NCBI GenBank assembly: GCA_036376595.1
Contig: DASVAA010000066.1
Location: 1-44,477, forward strand
DNA: 44,477 bases
Direction: 5' to 3'
DNA from: SMAG-U1939 sp036376595
Lineage (GTDB): Bacteria; Chloroflexota; Ktedonobacteria; Ktedonobacterales; JADMIN01
Positions 33,484-42,154 of the stretch are shown piece after piece (position 1 is the stretch's first letter; every line of letters starts with the position of its first letter). The position numbers and the translations under genes were made by a program. Under the pieces are notes generated by a model, which was not told the DNA's origin, made no database searches, and worked only from the letters and a program-made list of their open reading frames with translations.

Positions 33484-36429
33484 ATGTCCACCCCCGCCCG
33501 GCGGCAATACCTCGACATCAAAGCGCGGCACCAGGGCGCCATCCTGCTCTACCAAGTCGGCGACTTCTACGAGACGTTTGACGACGACGCCCGCATCGCC
33601 GCCCGCGAGTTGCAGCTCGTCCTCACCAGCCGCGCGTACGGCCCCGGCGAGCGCGTCCCACTTGCCGGCGTGCCGCTGCACGCGCTCGAAACCTACGCCG
33701 CGCGGCTCGTCGCCAGGGGCTACACCGTCGCCATCTGCGAGCAGGTCTCGCCACCCGGCCGCGGCTTGGTCCAGCGCGAGGTGACACGCATCCTCACCCC
33801 CGGCACGCTCTCCGACCCCGCCATGCTGCACGCCGCGCGCGACAACTACCTCGCCGCCGTCGCCTCTGGCCGCAACGCCATCGGGCTGGCCTACGTGGAC
33901 GTGAACAGCGGCGCCTTCGCCTGCACCGAGTGGCACAATCCCGACCCCGCCGCGCTGGACGACGCCCTGCGCGCCGAGCTGACTCGCCTGGCCCCCGCCG
34001 AGCTGCTCGTTTCCGCGGCAGCGAGGGGAACGGAGAACGCGGAGTCCGCGGAGACGACGCGGAGTTCGCGGAGAAGGCAGAGAGAAGTAACCGCAGAGGA
34101 CGCGGAGGACGCGGAGGAGGAGAGAGTGGGGACCGCGTTCTTCGTCTCTCCCTCTGCCACCGTCACCCCATGCCCCGCTCACTACTTTGCCGCCGCCACT
34201 GCGCGTGAGCGGCTCTGCCGTCACCTGGGCGTCGCCTCACTGGCGGGCTTCGGCTGTGCGGCCCTCCCGCTCGCCACGGCCGCGGCCGGCGCCATCCTGG
34301 CCTACGTCACGCGCATGAATCCGGCCCTCGCGCGGCTCTTGACCGACCTGCGCACCTACGACACCGGCGCCTACGTCGAGCTGGATGGCCGCACGTGGCG
34401 CGCGCTCGAAGTGATCGAGTCAGCCGCACCACACGCGTCCCGAGGTGTCGTGGCAACGCCGGCCTCGCCCGCGGGGTCAGGGGGTGGGGACCTCTCGCTG
34501 CTGGCGGTGCTGAATGCCACCCGTACCGCACCTGGCGCGCGGCTGCTGCGGCGCCAGCTCCTCCAGCCGCTCAAAGACCGTGAGGCGCTGGAGGCGCGGC
34601 TGGACGCGGTGTCCGAGCTGCACGACCGCGCTCCTCTGCGCGAGCGCGTCGCCGCCGCGTTGGACGGGCTTGGCGACCTGGAGCGCCTGACGGCCCGCGT
34701 CGTCCATGGCACGGCGCTGCCACGTGAGCTGCGCGCACTAGCGGCGGCGCTGGTTCGCGCGGCCGAGCTGCGCACTGCTCTACGCGACGCGACGGCCCCG
34801 GCCCTCGGTGCCTTGCGTGACCAGATCGATCCCTGCGATGACGTGCGCGAGCTGATCCTGCGCGCCGTCGAGGATCCCGACGCGGGCAGCGGGCGCATGC
34901 TCTGCCAGGGCTACGATGCCGGCCTAGACGAGCAGCACGCGGCCATCGCCGGCACCCGCGCCTGGATCGCCGGCCTGGAAGCGGTGGAGCGCGAGCGCAC
35001 CGGCATCAAGTCGCTCAAGGTTGGCTACAATCAGGTCTTCGGCTACTACCTCGAAGTCACCAAGAGCTGGCTGGCGCGCGTCCCTGACGACTACCAGCGC
35101 CGCCAGACGATCGCCGGCGGCGAGCGCTACGTCACTGCCGAGCTGAAAGAGAACGAGGCGCGGGTGCTCGCCGCGCAGGAGCGCATCGCCGCCCTGGAGC
35201 GCACGCTCTACGACGCGCTGCTGGCCGACCTCGCCGCCCACCAGCGGCGCCTGCGCGCGACCGCCGGCGCCCTGGCACAGGCCGACGTGGGCTGCTCGCT
35301 GGCCCTCGTCGCCCGCAGCCGAGGCTACGTGCGGCCGGAGCTGACCGACACGACCGAGCTGGAGATCCGTGGCGGGCGTCACCCGATCGTCGAGGCCGCG
35401 CTCGACGGCGCCGAGTTCGTCCCCAACGACACGCGGCTCGACGCATTGCGCACGTGGGAGCGGGACGGTCATCGCGGAGTTCGCGGAGGGGACGCGGAGA
35501 ACGCGGAGAAGGAGAGAGCGGAGAGAACAATCGCAGAGGACGCGGAGGTCGCAGACGATGCGGAGGACGCGGAGGGCATACGGGGCGTGCGCCCGCTGCC
35601 CGCGCAGGACGCCGGTGAGGGCGCCCAGGGGACGCGACTGCTGCTGCTCACTGGCCCCAACATGGCCGGCAAGTCCACCTATCTGCGCCAGATCGCGCTG
35701 ATCGTGCTGCTGGCGCAGATCGGCAGCTTCGTGCCGGCGGACTACGCGCGCATCGGGCTGGTGGACCGCATCTTCGCCCGCGTTGGCGCGCAAGATGACC
35801 TCGCACGAGGCCTCTCGACGTTTATGATGGAGATGGTCGAGACGGCCTACATCCTGCGCCATGCCACCCCCCGCAGCCTGATCATCCTGGATGAAGTCGG
35901 CCGCGGAACCAGCACCCGCGACGGTCTGGCCATCGCCCGCGCCGTGCTGGAGCACCTGCACGATACCTGCGCCGCGCGCACGCTCTTCGCCACGCATTTT
36001 CACGAGCTGGCCGCGGAGGCCACCTCGTTGCCATGGCTGCGGGCCTGTCGCATGGCAGTCGCCGAGCGGGATGGCGAGGTCGTCTTTCTGCATCGCGTGG
36101 CGCCTGGCGCGGCCGACGAGAGCTATGGTGTGCGGGTGGCGCGCATGGCGGGCCTGCCGTCCACGGTGGTCGCGCGGGCGGCTGGGCTGCTGGTCGAGCG
36201 TGCGCCCACGCCTCAGCTTCAGCCCCAGCCCCAGCATGCCAACGGGAAGATTCACGATCAACGCGCCGCATATACCGCCGAGACTGAGCCAGCCGCCAGT
36301 CCCGGCAACGATGTTACGCTGGCGCTGGCCGGACTCAACATCGCCGCCATGACGCCCATCGAGGCCATCAACGTGCTCTTCTCCCTTCAGCAGCACGCAC
36401 TCGCCGTCCTGCGCCGAGGCGCCCCATGA
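33484..36429 (+). CDS. mutS: DNA mismatch repair protein MutS with two repeat insertions
   Basis: 981 aa, against about 850-880 for most MutS1. Recognises mismatches and recruits MutL. Domain I has the mismatch-contacting GDFYETF (F-x-E) near residue 28. Clamp and lever regions follow, then Walker A GPNMAGKST near residue 724, DEVGRGTST and the dimer-interface helix-turn-helix. Two stretches are foreign: residues ~179-215 (ENAESAETTRSSRRRQREVTAEDAEDAEEE), between domain I and the connector, and residues ~662-700 (GGDAENAEKERAERTIAEDAEV...), just before the ATPase. Both are purine-rich repeat tracts at the DNA level and lie at linkers, so the protein is probably functional. The gene overlaps mutL by 4 nt. 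Confidence 0.96.
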   Translation: MSTPARRQYLDIKARHQGAILLYQVGDFYETFDDDARIAARELQLVLTSRAYGPGERVPLAGVPLHALETYAARLVARGYTVAICEQVSPPGRGLVQREVTRILTPGTLSDPAMLHAARDNYLAAVASGRNAIGLAYVDVNSGAFACTEWHNPDPAALDDALRAELTRLAPAELLVSAAARGTENAESAETTRSSRRRQREVTAEDAEDAEEERVGTAFFVSPSATVTPCPAHYFAAATARERLCRHLGVASLAGFGCAALPLATAAAGAILAYVTRMNPALARLLTDLRTYDTGAYVELDGRTWRALEVIESAAPHASRGVVATPASPAGSGGGDLSLLAVLNATRTAPGARLLRRQLLQPLKDREALEARLDAVSELHDRAPLRERVAAALDGLGDLERLTARVVHGTALPRELRALAAALVRAAELRTALRDATAPALGALRDQIDPCDDVRELILRAVEDPDAGSGRMLCQGYDAGLDEQHAAIAGTRAWIAGLEAVERERTGIKSLKVGYNQVFGYYLEVTKSWLARVPDDYQRRQTIAGGERYVTAELKENEARVLAAQERIAALERTLYDALLADLAAHQRRLRATAGALAQADVGCSLALVARSRGYVRPELTDTTELEIRGGRHPIVEAALDGAEFVPNDTRLDALRTWERDGHRGVRGGDAENAEKERAERTIAEDAEVADDAEDAEGIRGVRPLPAQDAGEGAQGTRLLLLTGPNMAGKSTYLRQIALIVLLAQIGSFVPADYARIGLVDRIFARVGAQDDLARGLSTFMMEMVETAYILRHATPRSLIILDEVGRGTSTRDGLAIARAVLEHLHDTCAARTLFATHFHELAAEATSLPWLRACRMAVAERDGEVVFLHRVAPGAADESYGVRVARMAGLPSTVVARAAGLLVERAPTPQLQPQPQHANGKIHDQRAAYTAETEPAASPGNDVTLALAGLNIAAMTPIEAINVLFSLQQHALAVLRRGAP
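34018..34130 (+). repeat. Purine-rich repeat inserted in frame in mutS (first)
   Basis: Repeated GAACGCGGAGTCCGCGGAG and GAGGACGCGGAGGACGCGGAG units in a gene otherwise free of them. Same sequence type as the intergenic tract at 25703-25788. Confidence 0.85.
35468..35580 (+). repeat. Purine-rich repeat inserted in frame in mutS (second)
   Basis: GGGGACGCGGAGAACGCGG followed by GCAGAGGACGCGGAGGTCGC units, immediately before the Walker A region. Confidence 0.85.
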
Positions 36430-38312
36430 GCGCACCTCGCGGCGGCCAAGACGGCGATACTTCCCCGGCGCCCGATTCTCGTAGGGGCGTCCGGTGGACG
36501 CCCGTTGCCCACCCCATCGTCCCACGACCCACTGCCCACCCTATCGCCCCACTGCCTCCTGAAGTGGTCGAGCGCATCGCGGCCGGCGAGGTCATCGAGC
36601 GGCCAGCCTCGGTGGTGCGCGAGCTGCTCGACAACGCGCTGGATGCCGGCGCGACGAGCATCCGCGTGGAGCTGCGTGAAGGCGGACGCGCGCTGATCCG
36701 CATCGCCGACGATGGCGCGGGCATCGCCGCCGCCGACCTCGACCTCGCTTGCCAGCCGCACGCCACCAGCAAAATCGCCGCCCTCGCCGACCTGGAGCGC
36801 GTCACCACGCTGGGCTTCCGCGGCGAGGCGCTGGCGAGCATTGCGGCCGTGGCCGCGCTGGAGATCGTCACCGCGACTGGCAACGACGGGCTGGCCGCCG
36901 CCCTCATGCTCGCGCCTGACACGCCCCCGGCGCACACCGCCCGTTCGCGCACGCGCGGCACCACCGTCACCGTCCGCGACCTCTTCGCCGCCGTTCCCGC
37001 GCGGCTGGCCGTGCTGCGCGGCCGCCAGGCCGAGGCCCACCGTGCGCTCGCCGTCGTGCGCGCCCATGCCCTCGCCCGGCCCGACGTGCGCTTCACCGCC
37101 GTCGCCGATGGTCAGCTCGCGCTCCAGACCCCCGGTGGCACGCTTGAGGATGCCCTGGCCGCGCTCTACACGAGCGATCTGGCGCGTACCGCCATCCCCC
37201 TCGGCCCAGTCGCAACCGACGATGGAGTGAGTCTCTCAGGCGCCGTCAGCCCGCGCGGCATCAGCTTCACCACCCGCGAGCATATTGTGCTGGCGGTCAA
37301 CGGGCGCGTCGTCGCCAACCCCGCGCTCGCGCAGGCGGCAGGCGCCGGCTACGGACCGCTGCTGCGCAAGGGCCGCCACCCACTGCTGGTCGTCCATCTG
37401 AGCGTACCGGCGGACGCGGTGGACGCCAACGTGCATCCGGCCAAGCTGCATGTGCTGCTGCGCGACGAGCCGGTGCTGGCGCGGCGGCTGCGCGACGCGG
37501 TGGCCGAGGCGCTGGGCCGCAGCCCCGCCTCCATTGCCACCGGGTCTGGAGAGTCGCGCAACGGAGTACACCCCGCGCCGCACTTCACACGGCCTGTCCA
37601 GCTCACCCTGCCCGCGCCACACCGTCGCCGCGGCCTGCTACTCGGCGAGCGACGCCCGCGCTACAGTCCGTTGCCTCCTCCATCGCCTGACGCACCGGCG
37701 CAGGGACCGCTGGCGCTGGAGCCGCTGGGGCAGTTCGAGCGGACGCTGATCCTCGCCCGCACGCCAACCGGCGACCTCTACCTGGTGGACCAGCACCGCG
37801 CGCACGAGCGCGTGCTCTACGACCGTCTGAGCGCCAGCCGCGAACACATGCCCAACCAAAGCTCCACTGGCGAAAGCGACGACCTGCCCGCCGCCGTCTC
37901 AGGCCAATACCTGCTCGATCCGCTGCTGGTGGAGCTGACCCCGCGCCAGGCCGAGCTGCTCGCGCCACGCGTTGGCGAGCTGGCCGTGCTGGGCATCGAG
38001 TGCCAGCCCTTCGGCGGCAGTGTCTTTCTCGTCCGCGCGCTGCCCGCCGTCGCCGGCACAGCCTCCGACCCTCAGGATGTCGCCAGTACGCTCGCCCGCG
38101 CCGCCGAAGACGCCGACGACTGGCTGGAGCACGTGCGCGCTTCGCTCGCCTGCCGCACGGCCATCAAGCGCGGCGACCCGCTGACGCCCATTGAGCAGGC
38201 CGCATTGCTGACCGACCTCTGCGCCTCCCCGGCGCCCGCCGTCTGCCCGCATGGCAGCCCGATCTTGCTGCGCTACAGCCGCGAGTACCTCACGCGCATC
38301 TTCGAGTGGTGA
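36426..38312 (+). CDS. mutL: DNA mismatch repair protein MutL
   Basis: 628 aa GHKL ATPase that couples MutS to strand excision. ATP site: E and N of RELLDN, DDGAGI, and GFRGEALASI. C-terminal endonuclease motifs are recognisable but altered: DQHRAHERVLYD in place of the usual DQHA-x2-E-x4-E (Ala to Arg, last Glu to Asp), with ACRTAIKRGD and CPHGSP present. The first ~45 residues precede the usual LPPEVVERIAAGEVIERP start and include the dispersed 23-bp palindrome (36481-36503, read as RRGVRWTP). Start ATG 36426 overlaps the mutS stop (ATGA); a later start near residue 40 is possible, but no better ribosome site is seen. Confidence 0.95.
   Translation: MSAPRGGQDGDTSPAPDSRRGVRWTPVAHPIVPRPTAHPIAPLPPEVVERIAAGEVIERPASVVRELLDNALDAGATSIRVELREGGRALIRIADDGAGIAAADLDLACQPHATSKIAALADLERVTTLGFRGEALASIAAVAALEIVTATGNDGLAAALMLAPDTPPAHTARSRTRGTTVTVRDLFAAVPARLAVLRGRQAEAHRALAVVRAHALARPDVRFTAVADGQLALQTPGGTLEDALAALYTSDLARTAIPLGPVATDDGVSLSGAVSPRGISFTTREHIVLAVNGRVVANPALAQAAGAGYGPLLRKGRHPLLVVHLSVPADAVDANVHPAKLHVLLRDEPVLARRLRDAVAEALGRSPASIATGSGESRNGVHPAPHFTRPVQLTLPAPHRRRGLLLGERRPRYSPLPPPSPDAPAQGPLALEPLGQFERTLILARTPTGDLYLVDQHRAHERVLYDRLSASREHMPNQSSTGESDDLPAAVSGQYLLDPLLVELTPRQAELLAPRVGELAVLGIECQPFGGSVFLVRALPAVAGTASDPQDVASTLARAAEDADDWLEHVRASLACRTAIKRGDPLTPIEQAALLTDLCASPAPAVCPHGSPILLRYSREYLTRIFEW
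36481..36503 (+). repeat. Dispersed 23-bp palindromic repeat inside mutL
   Basis: Same core as at 25118-25140, here in a different reading frame (RRGVRWTP). Confidence 0.9.
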
Positions 38313-38346
38313 ACCGCCAACACCGGAGACCCCGTCGCATAGAGCG

Positions 38347-38388
38347 CCATAGTCCAGCATAATTCAGGTGATGAAGTATGGGCGTATG
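38347..38388 (+). repeat. 43-bp repeat family, diverged copy after mutL
   Basis: Starts CCATAG, ends GATGAAGTATGGGCGTATGG as in the main array. The middle differs (TCCAGCATAATTCAG). It lies in the gap between convergent mutL and glpD and may act as a boundary hairpin. Confidence 0.75.
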
Positions 38389-38536
38389 GCGCCCTATCCA
38401 GCCACTCCGGCCACTGCTGGACGAGATGACGACGGCACAGGCCCTCCACGATGTGGTCCCGTGACGTCACCACAAGCCGCGTCGGTCACGAGATGTGGTG
38501 CTCCGGCGCCGGAAGCCAGCATGCGTTGAGATGCGA

Positions 38537-40579
38537 TCACTCCGCCGCGACAGCCCCGCACTCACCTGCCTCGCGCTCCAGCCGCTCGGCCAGTGGGCCG
38601 GCCTGTTCGAGCGCGTAGCGGCGGTAGGCACAGACCTGGCGCGCGCGCTCGGAGTCATCCCAGCCGAATTCGCGGGCCATCAGCGCCGCCACGTCCTCCG
38701 CCGCGCCCAGGCCGCGCAGCCGGCCCTCCAGCGCGATGCGCGTACGCCGCGCCAGCACGTCCTCGACACTCAGCGCCATCTCAGCCCGCACCGCGCGGAC
38801 CACCTCGGCGCGCACGTAGGGCAACCCTTCCACCAGCGGTGCGCCCAGCTCCGGCTCGGCGCCAATCAGGTCGAGCACGGCCGCGGCCTCGGTGCCGTAA
38901 TCGCCCAGAAGGTGCTCGGCCACATCGAGCGACAGCCCCAGCGCCGCCGCCCGCTCCACAATCCCCGCACGCGCCGCCGCCAACCCCTCCGCCCCCGCCA
39001 GCTTGAGCCTCAGCGTCGGATGCTTGGCCGCCTGCGGTGGGCGCACGCCATGCGCCCTTACAGCCCGACCCGTCGCCTCTGCGCCCTCTGCGCCCTCTGC
39101 GCCCTCTGCGTCCTCTACGTCCTCCGCGGTTCCTCTCTCCGCTTCTTCCTTCTCCGCGACCTCCGCGAAGCTCCGCGGCCTCCGCGTGCTCCGTAACCCC
39201 TCTCCCTCGCGGGCGTCCACCCGGTCGAGCACGTCCTGCGCCATCTTGCGATAGGTCGTCAGTTTGCCGCCGGAGACCGAAATCAGACCATCCGCGCTCT
39301 CCACGACTTCATGGGCGCGCGAGAGGCGCGCGGGCGTGCGGCTCCTGCGCAGCCGCAGCAGCGGCCGGAAGCCGGCGTAGGTCGAGACAATGTCGTCGCG
39401 CGTGACGGGCCGGCGCAGATAGCGGTTGAGGTGCGCCAGCAGATAATCAATCTCGTCGGCGGCCGCGATGCCCTCATCCGCCCGCGCCGCCGGCTCGTCG
39501 GTGGTGCCGACGATTGCCCGCGAGCGCCACGGCACGATGAAGATGATGCGCCCGTCCTTGGTCTCCGGCAGCACCACCGCCTCGTCGCCCAGCCCCAGCG
39601 TCTCGCGCGCGAAGACCAGGTGCGCGCCCTTGCTCGGCGCGATCTCCAGCTCCCGCGCCTCACCCGCCAGCCGCTCCACTTCCTCGGCCCATACGCCCGT
39701 CGCGTTGACCACGTGCCGCGCATAGATCGTAACCTCGTCTCCGACGACTTGGTCACCGCCCACTCGCCGCCTTTGCTCTCCTTCTCCGCGTCCTCCGCGA
39801 GCCTCCGCGTCCTCCGCGTTCTCCGTCCCTCCCGCGGCCCGGTCGCGCACCACGACCCCCGCGACCCGGCCAGCCTCGTCGCGCACGAAGCCGGTCGCTT
39901 CCGCGTAGTTGGCTAGCAGCGCGCCGCGTGCCGCCGCCGAGCGCAGCACGGCCAGCGTCAGCCGCGCGTCGTCGGTCTGGGCATCGTAGTAGATGAAGCC
40001 GGTCTTGAGGCCTTTGGGAGTGAGACTCGCGGCGCGCTCGGCCACCTCGGCAACGGAGATGCGCCGGTGCTCGCCGACGTTCTCCTTGCCAGCAAGCACG
40101 TCGTAGAGCCACAGGCCGGTATCCAGAATCGCGCCGAGGCCGATGCCGAACGGAGGCGCCACTGGCAGCCCGACGGGACGCCGCGACGAGGCGTAGAGCG
40201 GCAGCACGAACGAGAGCGGGCGCACCAGATGTGGCGCGTTGCGCAGCAGCCGCCCGCGCTCGATCAGCGCCTCGCGCACCAGGGGGAAGTCCAGCTCCGG
40301 CAGGTAGCGGATGCCACCATGCACCAGCTTGGTCGAGCGGCTGCTCGTGCCGGAGGCGAAGTCGCCGCGCTCGATCAGCCCCACGCGGTAGCCACGCGCC
40401 GCCGCATCCAGCGCCACTCCCGCCCCCGTGATGCCGCCGCCGATCACCAGCACATCGAGCGGTGCGGCTCCATCCGCCAGCACATCTGTAGTGGCGAGGC
40501 CTGTCTCGCCCGGCTCGCCGCCAGCGCGCGCCATCTCTGCCAGCGCCGCGTGTCGTGTCCGCGCCGAGATCTCCGCCAT
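38537..40579 (-). CDS. glpD: Glycerol-3-phosphate dehydrogenase, FAD-dependent, with two repeat insertions
   Basis: 680 aa from ATG 40579, against about 500-570 for most GlpD. Oxidises glycerol-3-phosphate to DHAP, passing electrons to quinone at the membrane. The FAD-binding Rossmann motif DVLVIGGGITGAGVALDAAARG lies at about residue 40. ERGDFASGTSSRSTKLVHGGIRYL and the C-terminal alpha-helical GlpD domain (from about residue 530) are typical. Residues ~248-271 (TENAEDAEARGGRGEGEQRR) and ~458-505 (RPRSFAEVAEKEEAERGTAEDVEDAEGAEGAEG) are repeat-encoded, at loop positions. The gene is divergent from the methyltransferase gene at 40746. Confidence 0.93.
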   Translation of the reverse strand: MAEISARTRHAALAEMARAGGEPGETGLATTDVLADGAAPLDVLVIGGGITGAGVALDAAARGYRVGLIERGDFASGTSSRSTKLVHGGIRYLPELDFPLVREALIERGRLLRNAPHLVRPLSFVLPLYASSRRPVGLPVAPPFGIGLGAILDTGLWLYDVLAGKENVGEHRRISVAEVAERAASLTPKGLKTGFIYYDAQTDDARLTLAVLRSAAARGALLANYAEATGFVRDEAGRVAGVVVRDRAAGGTENAEDAEARGGRGEGEQRRRVGGDQVVGDEVTIYARHVVNATGVWAEEVERLAGEARELEIAPSKGAHLVFARETLGLGDEAVVLPETKDGRIIFIVPWRSRAIVGTTDEPAARADEGIAAADEIDYLLAHLNRYLRRPVTRDDIVSTYAGFRPLLRLRRSRTPARLSRAHEVVESADGLISVSGGKLTTYRKMAQDVLDRVDAREGEGLRSTRRPRSFAEVAEKEEAERGTAEDVEDAEGAEGAEGAEATGRAVRAHGVRPPQAAKHPTLRLKLAGAEGLAAARAGIVERAAALGLSLDVAEHLLGDYGTEAAAVLDLIGAEPELGAPLVEGLPYVRAEVVRAVRAEMALSVEDVLARRTRIALEGRLRGLGAAEDVAALMAREFGWDDSERARQVCAYRRYALEQAGPLAERLEREAGECGAVAAE
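39063..39205 (-). repeat. Purine-rich repeat inserted in frame in glpD (second)
   Basis: On the plus strand it reads CTCTGCGCCCTCTGCG, CTCCGCGGTTCC and GCGACCTCCGCGAAG, the complement of the CGCGGAG repeats seen elsewhere. Confidence 0.85.
39765..39835 (-). repeat. Purine-rich repeat inserted in frame in glpD (first)
   Basis: Plus-strand CTCCGCGTCCTCCGCG units, encoding TENAEDAEARGGRGEGE. Confidence 0.85.
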
Positions 40580-40708
40580 GCGCAGGATCGCTTCCCAGGT
40601 CCAGGCGTTCTGGCGCACCACACCCGCTGTGCGGCCGACGTGTACGCCATGGTACCCTTCACAGCCTACCATGCGCGCGCTACCAGCCGCCAAACAGCCG
40701 GCGCGCTA

Positions 40709-40717
40709 TGCTATACT
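40709..40717 (+). promoter_or_regulatory. Extended -10 promoter of the methyltransferase-maf-gluQRS operon
   Basis: TGCTATACT (TGn plus TATACT at 40712-40717), 29 nt before the ATG at 40746. No good -35. It lies in the 166-nt gap between glpD and this operon. Confidence 0.5.
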
Positions 40718-40745
40718 CGTGTGTTCACCCAGGAGCGTCTTGCCC

Positions 40746-42152
40746 ATGCAGCAACACCCTTCGCCACAGGCCACGTCTGTGCCAACATCTACGCCCACAC
40801 CAGCATTCGCGAACTCGGTGCGGGGACTGTACCGCGTCGCGGTAGACGGCCTGAACGCGGCGGGCGAGGCCACTGGCGCAGTCGTCGCGACCCTCCAGGC
40901 GCCAACCGCGGACGAGTGGCAGGCGATCTACGGCGGCCGTGCCTCCGAGACGCCTCCGCCTTCGAGGCTGAGCTTCATCGGCGCGCTGTCGGGCGAGGTC
41001 GTAGAGGTTGCGCTGACATGGCCACTGCCTCGGCCCGGCCGCAAGCGCGCGCGGCACGTCCCGCCGCCGTCGGTGCGGCTGGTGAACGTGATCGAGGCGT
41101 CACCACTGCGCAACACGTCGCGCTGTCCGGTCTTCGGTGAGTGCGGCGGCTGCCAGCTCCAGCACATGGCCTATCCCGCGCAGCTCGCCTGGAAGACCGC
41201 GCGCGTGTGGGCAGCGCTCGTGAGAGTGGGCATCGCCGACCCGCCCGTGTCGCCGGCCATCGGCTGCGAGCCGCCGTGGGAGTACCGCAACCACATGCGC
41301 TTCTCAGTGGACCGTGAAGGGCGGCCAGGACTGACCGCGCGCGGCAGCCGCCGTGTGCTGCCGCTGGCGCACTGTCCCATCGCCAGCCCGCGCATCAACG
41401 TCGCGCTCGGCGTGCTCGCGCGCTGGGCGTCCACCGGGCACCCCCACCCACGACCGCAGGCGCTGGTGCGCACCGGCGAAGCCACCGGCGACGTGCTGCT
41501 CCAGCCGGTGCCATCGCCAGAGATGCGTGCGGGCCTGGAGGCCGCGGGTCTGAACCTCCGCGACGAGACGCTCGAAGAAGACCTGCTCGGCGCCCGCTTC
41601 CGTATCCGGCCTAGCTCGTTCTTCCAGACCAACACGCGCCAGGCGAATCGCATGGCCGAGCTGGTGCTGGAGCGCCTGCCGCGTGGCCCGGACGTGACGC
41701 TCGTGGACGCCTACTGCGGCGTGGGCACCTTCGCCCGCCTGATGGCACCTCAGGCCGGCCGGGTGATCGCCATCGAGGAGTCCGCCAGCTCGATCCGCGA
41801 CGCCCGCTGGAACCTGCGCGAGGTGCCGAACGTGACGATTGTGCAGGCCAAGGTCGAGGAGGAGCTGCCACGTATGACCGAGCGGCTGGACGCGCTGGTG
41901 ATCGATCCGCCGCGCGCCGGCTGCCAGCGTCCCGTGCTCGACGCGCTCGCCGCCCGGCGGGTGCCACGTGTGGTCTACGTCTCGTGCGATCCCGACACGC
42001 TGGCGCGCGATCTGGCCTACCTGACCATCGGGGCGGCTGATGCGGATGGGCGCACGCACCCGCCGTACCGCCTCGTCTCGGTCCAGCCGCTGGACATGTT
42101 CCCGCAGACCGCGCACGTCGAGAGCATCGCCGTGCTGGAGGGCATCAGCTAA
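40746..42152 (+). CDS. TrmA/RumA-family RNA m5U methyltransferase
   Basis: 468 aa from ATG 40746 (AGGAG 10-12 nt upstream). An iron-sulfur cluster ligand set CPVFGECGGC, with a further Cys at LAHCP, is typical of RumA (RlmD/RlmC). The SAM-binding domain shows DAYCGVGTFARLMAP. The PPRAGC motif and YVSCDPDTLARDLAYL carry the catalytic cysteine. The N-terminal TRAM-like part is partly replaced by a Pro/Thr-rich start. It probably methylates a uridine in 23S rRNA, but TrmA/RlmD/RlmC specificity cannot be told from sequence alone. First gene of an operon with maf (2-nt gap) and gluQRS. Confidence 0.93.
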   Translation: MQQHPSPQATSVPTSTPTPAFANSVRGLYRVAVDGLNAAGEATGAVVATLQAPTADEWQAIYGGRASETPPPSRLSFIGALSGEVVEVALTWPLPRPGRKRARHVPPPSVRLVNVIEASPLRNTSRCPVFGECGGCQLQHMAYPAQLAWKTARVWAALVRVGIADPPVSPAIGCEPPWEYRNHMRFSVDREGRPGLTARGSRRVLPLAHCPIASPRINVALGVLARWASTGHPHPRPQALVRTGEATGDVLLQPVPSPEMRAGLEAAGLNLRDETLEEDLLGARFRIRPSSFFQTNTRQANRMAELVLERLPRGPDVTLVDAYCGVGTFARLMAPQAGRVIAIEESASSIRDARWNLREVPNVTIVQAKVEEELPRMTERLDALVIDPPRAGCQRPVLDALAARRVPRVVYVSCDPDTLARDLAYLTIGAADADGRTHPPYRLVSVQPLDMFPQTAHVESIAVLEGIS

Positions 42153-42154
42153 GC

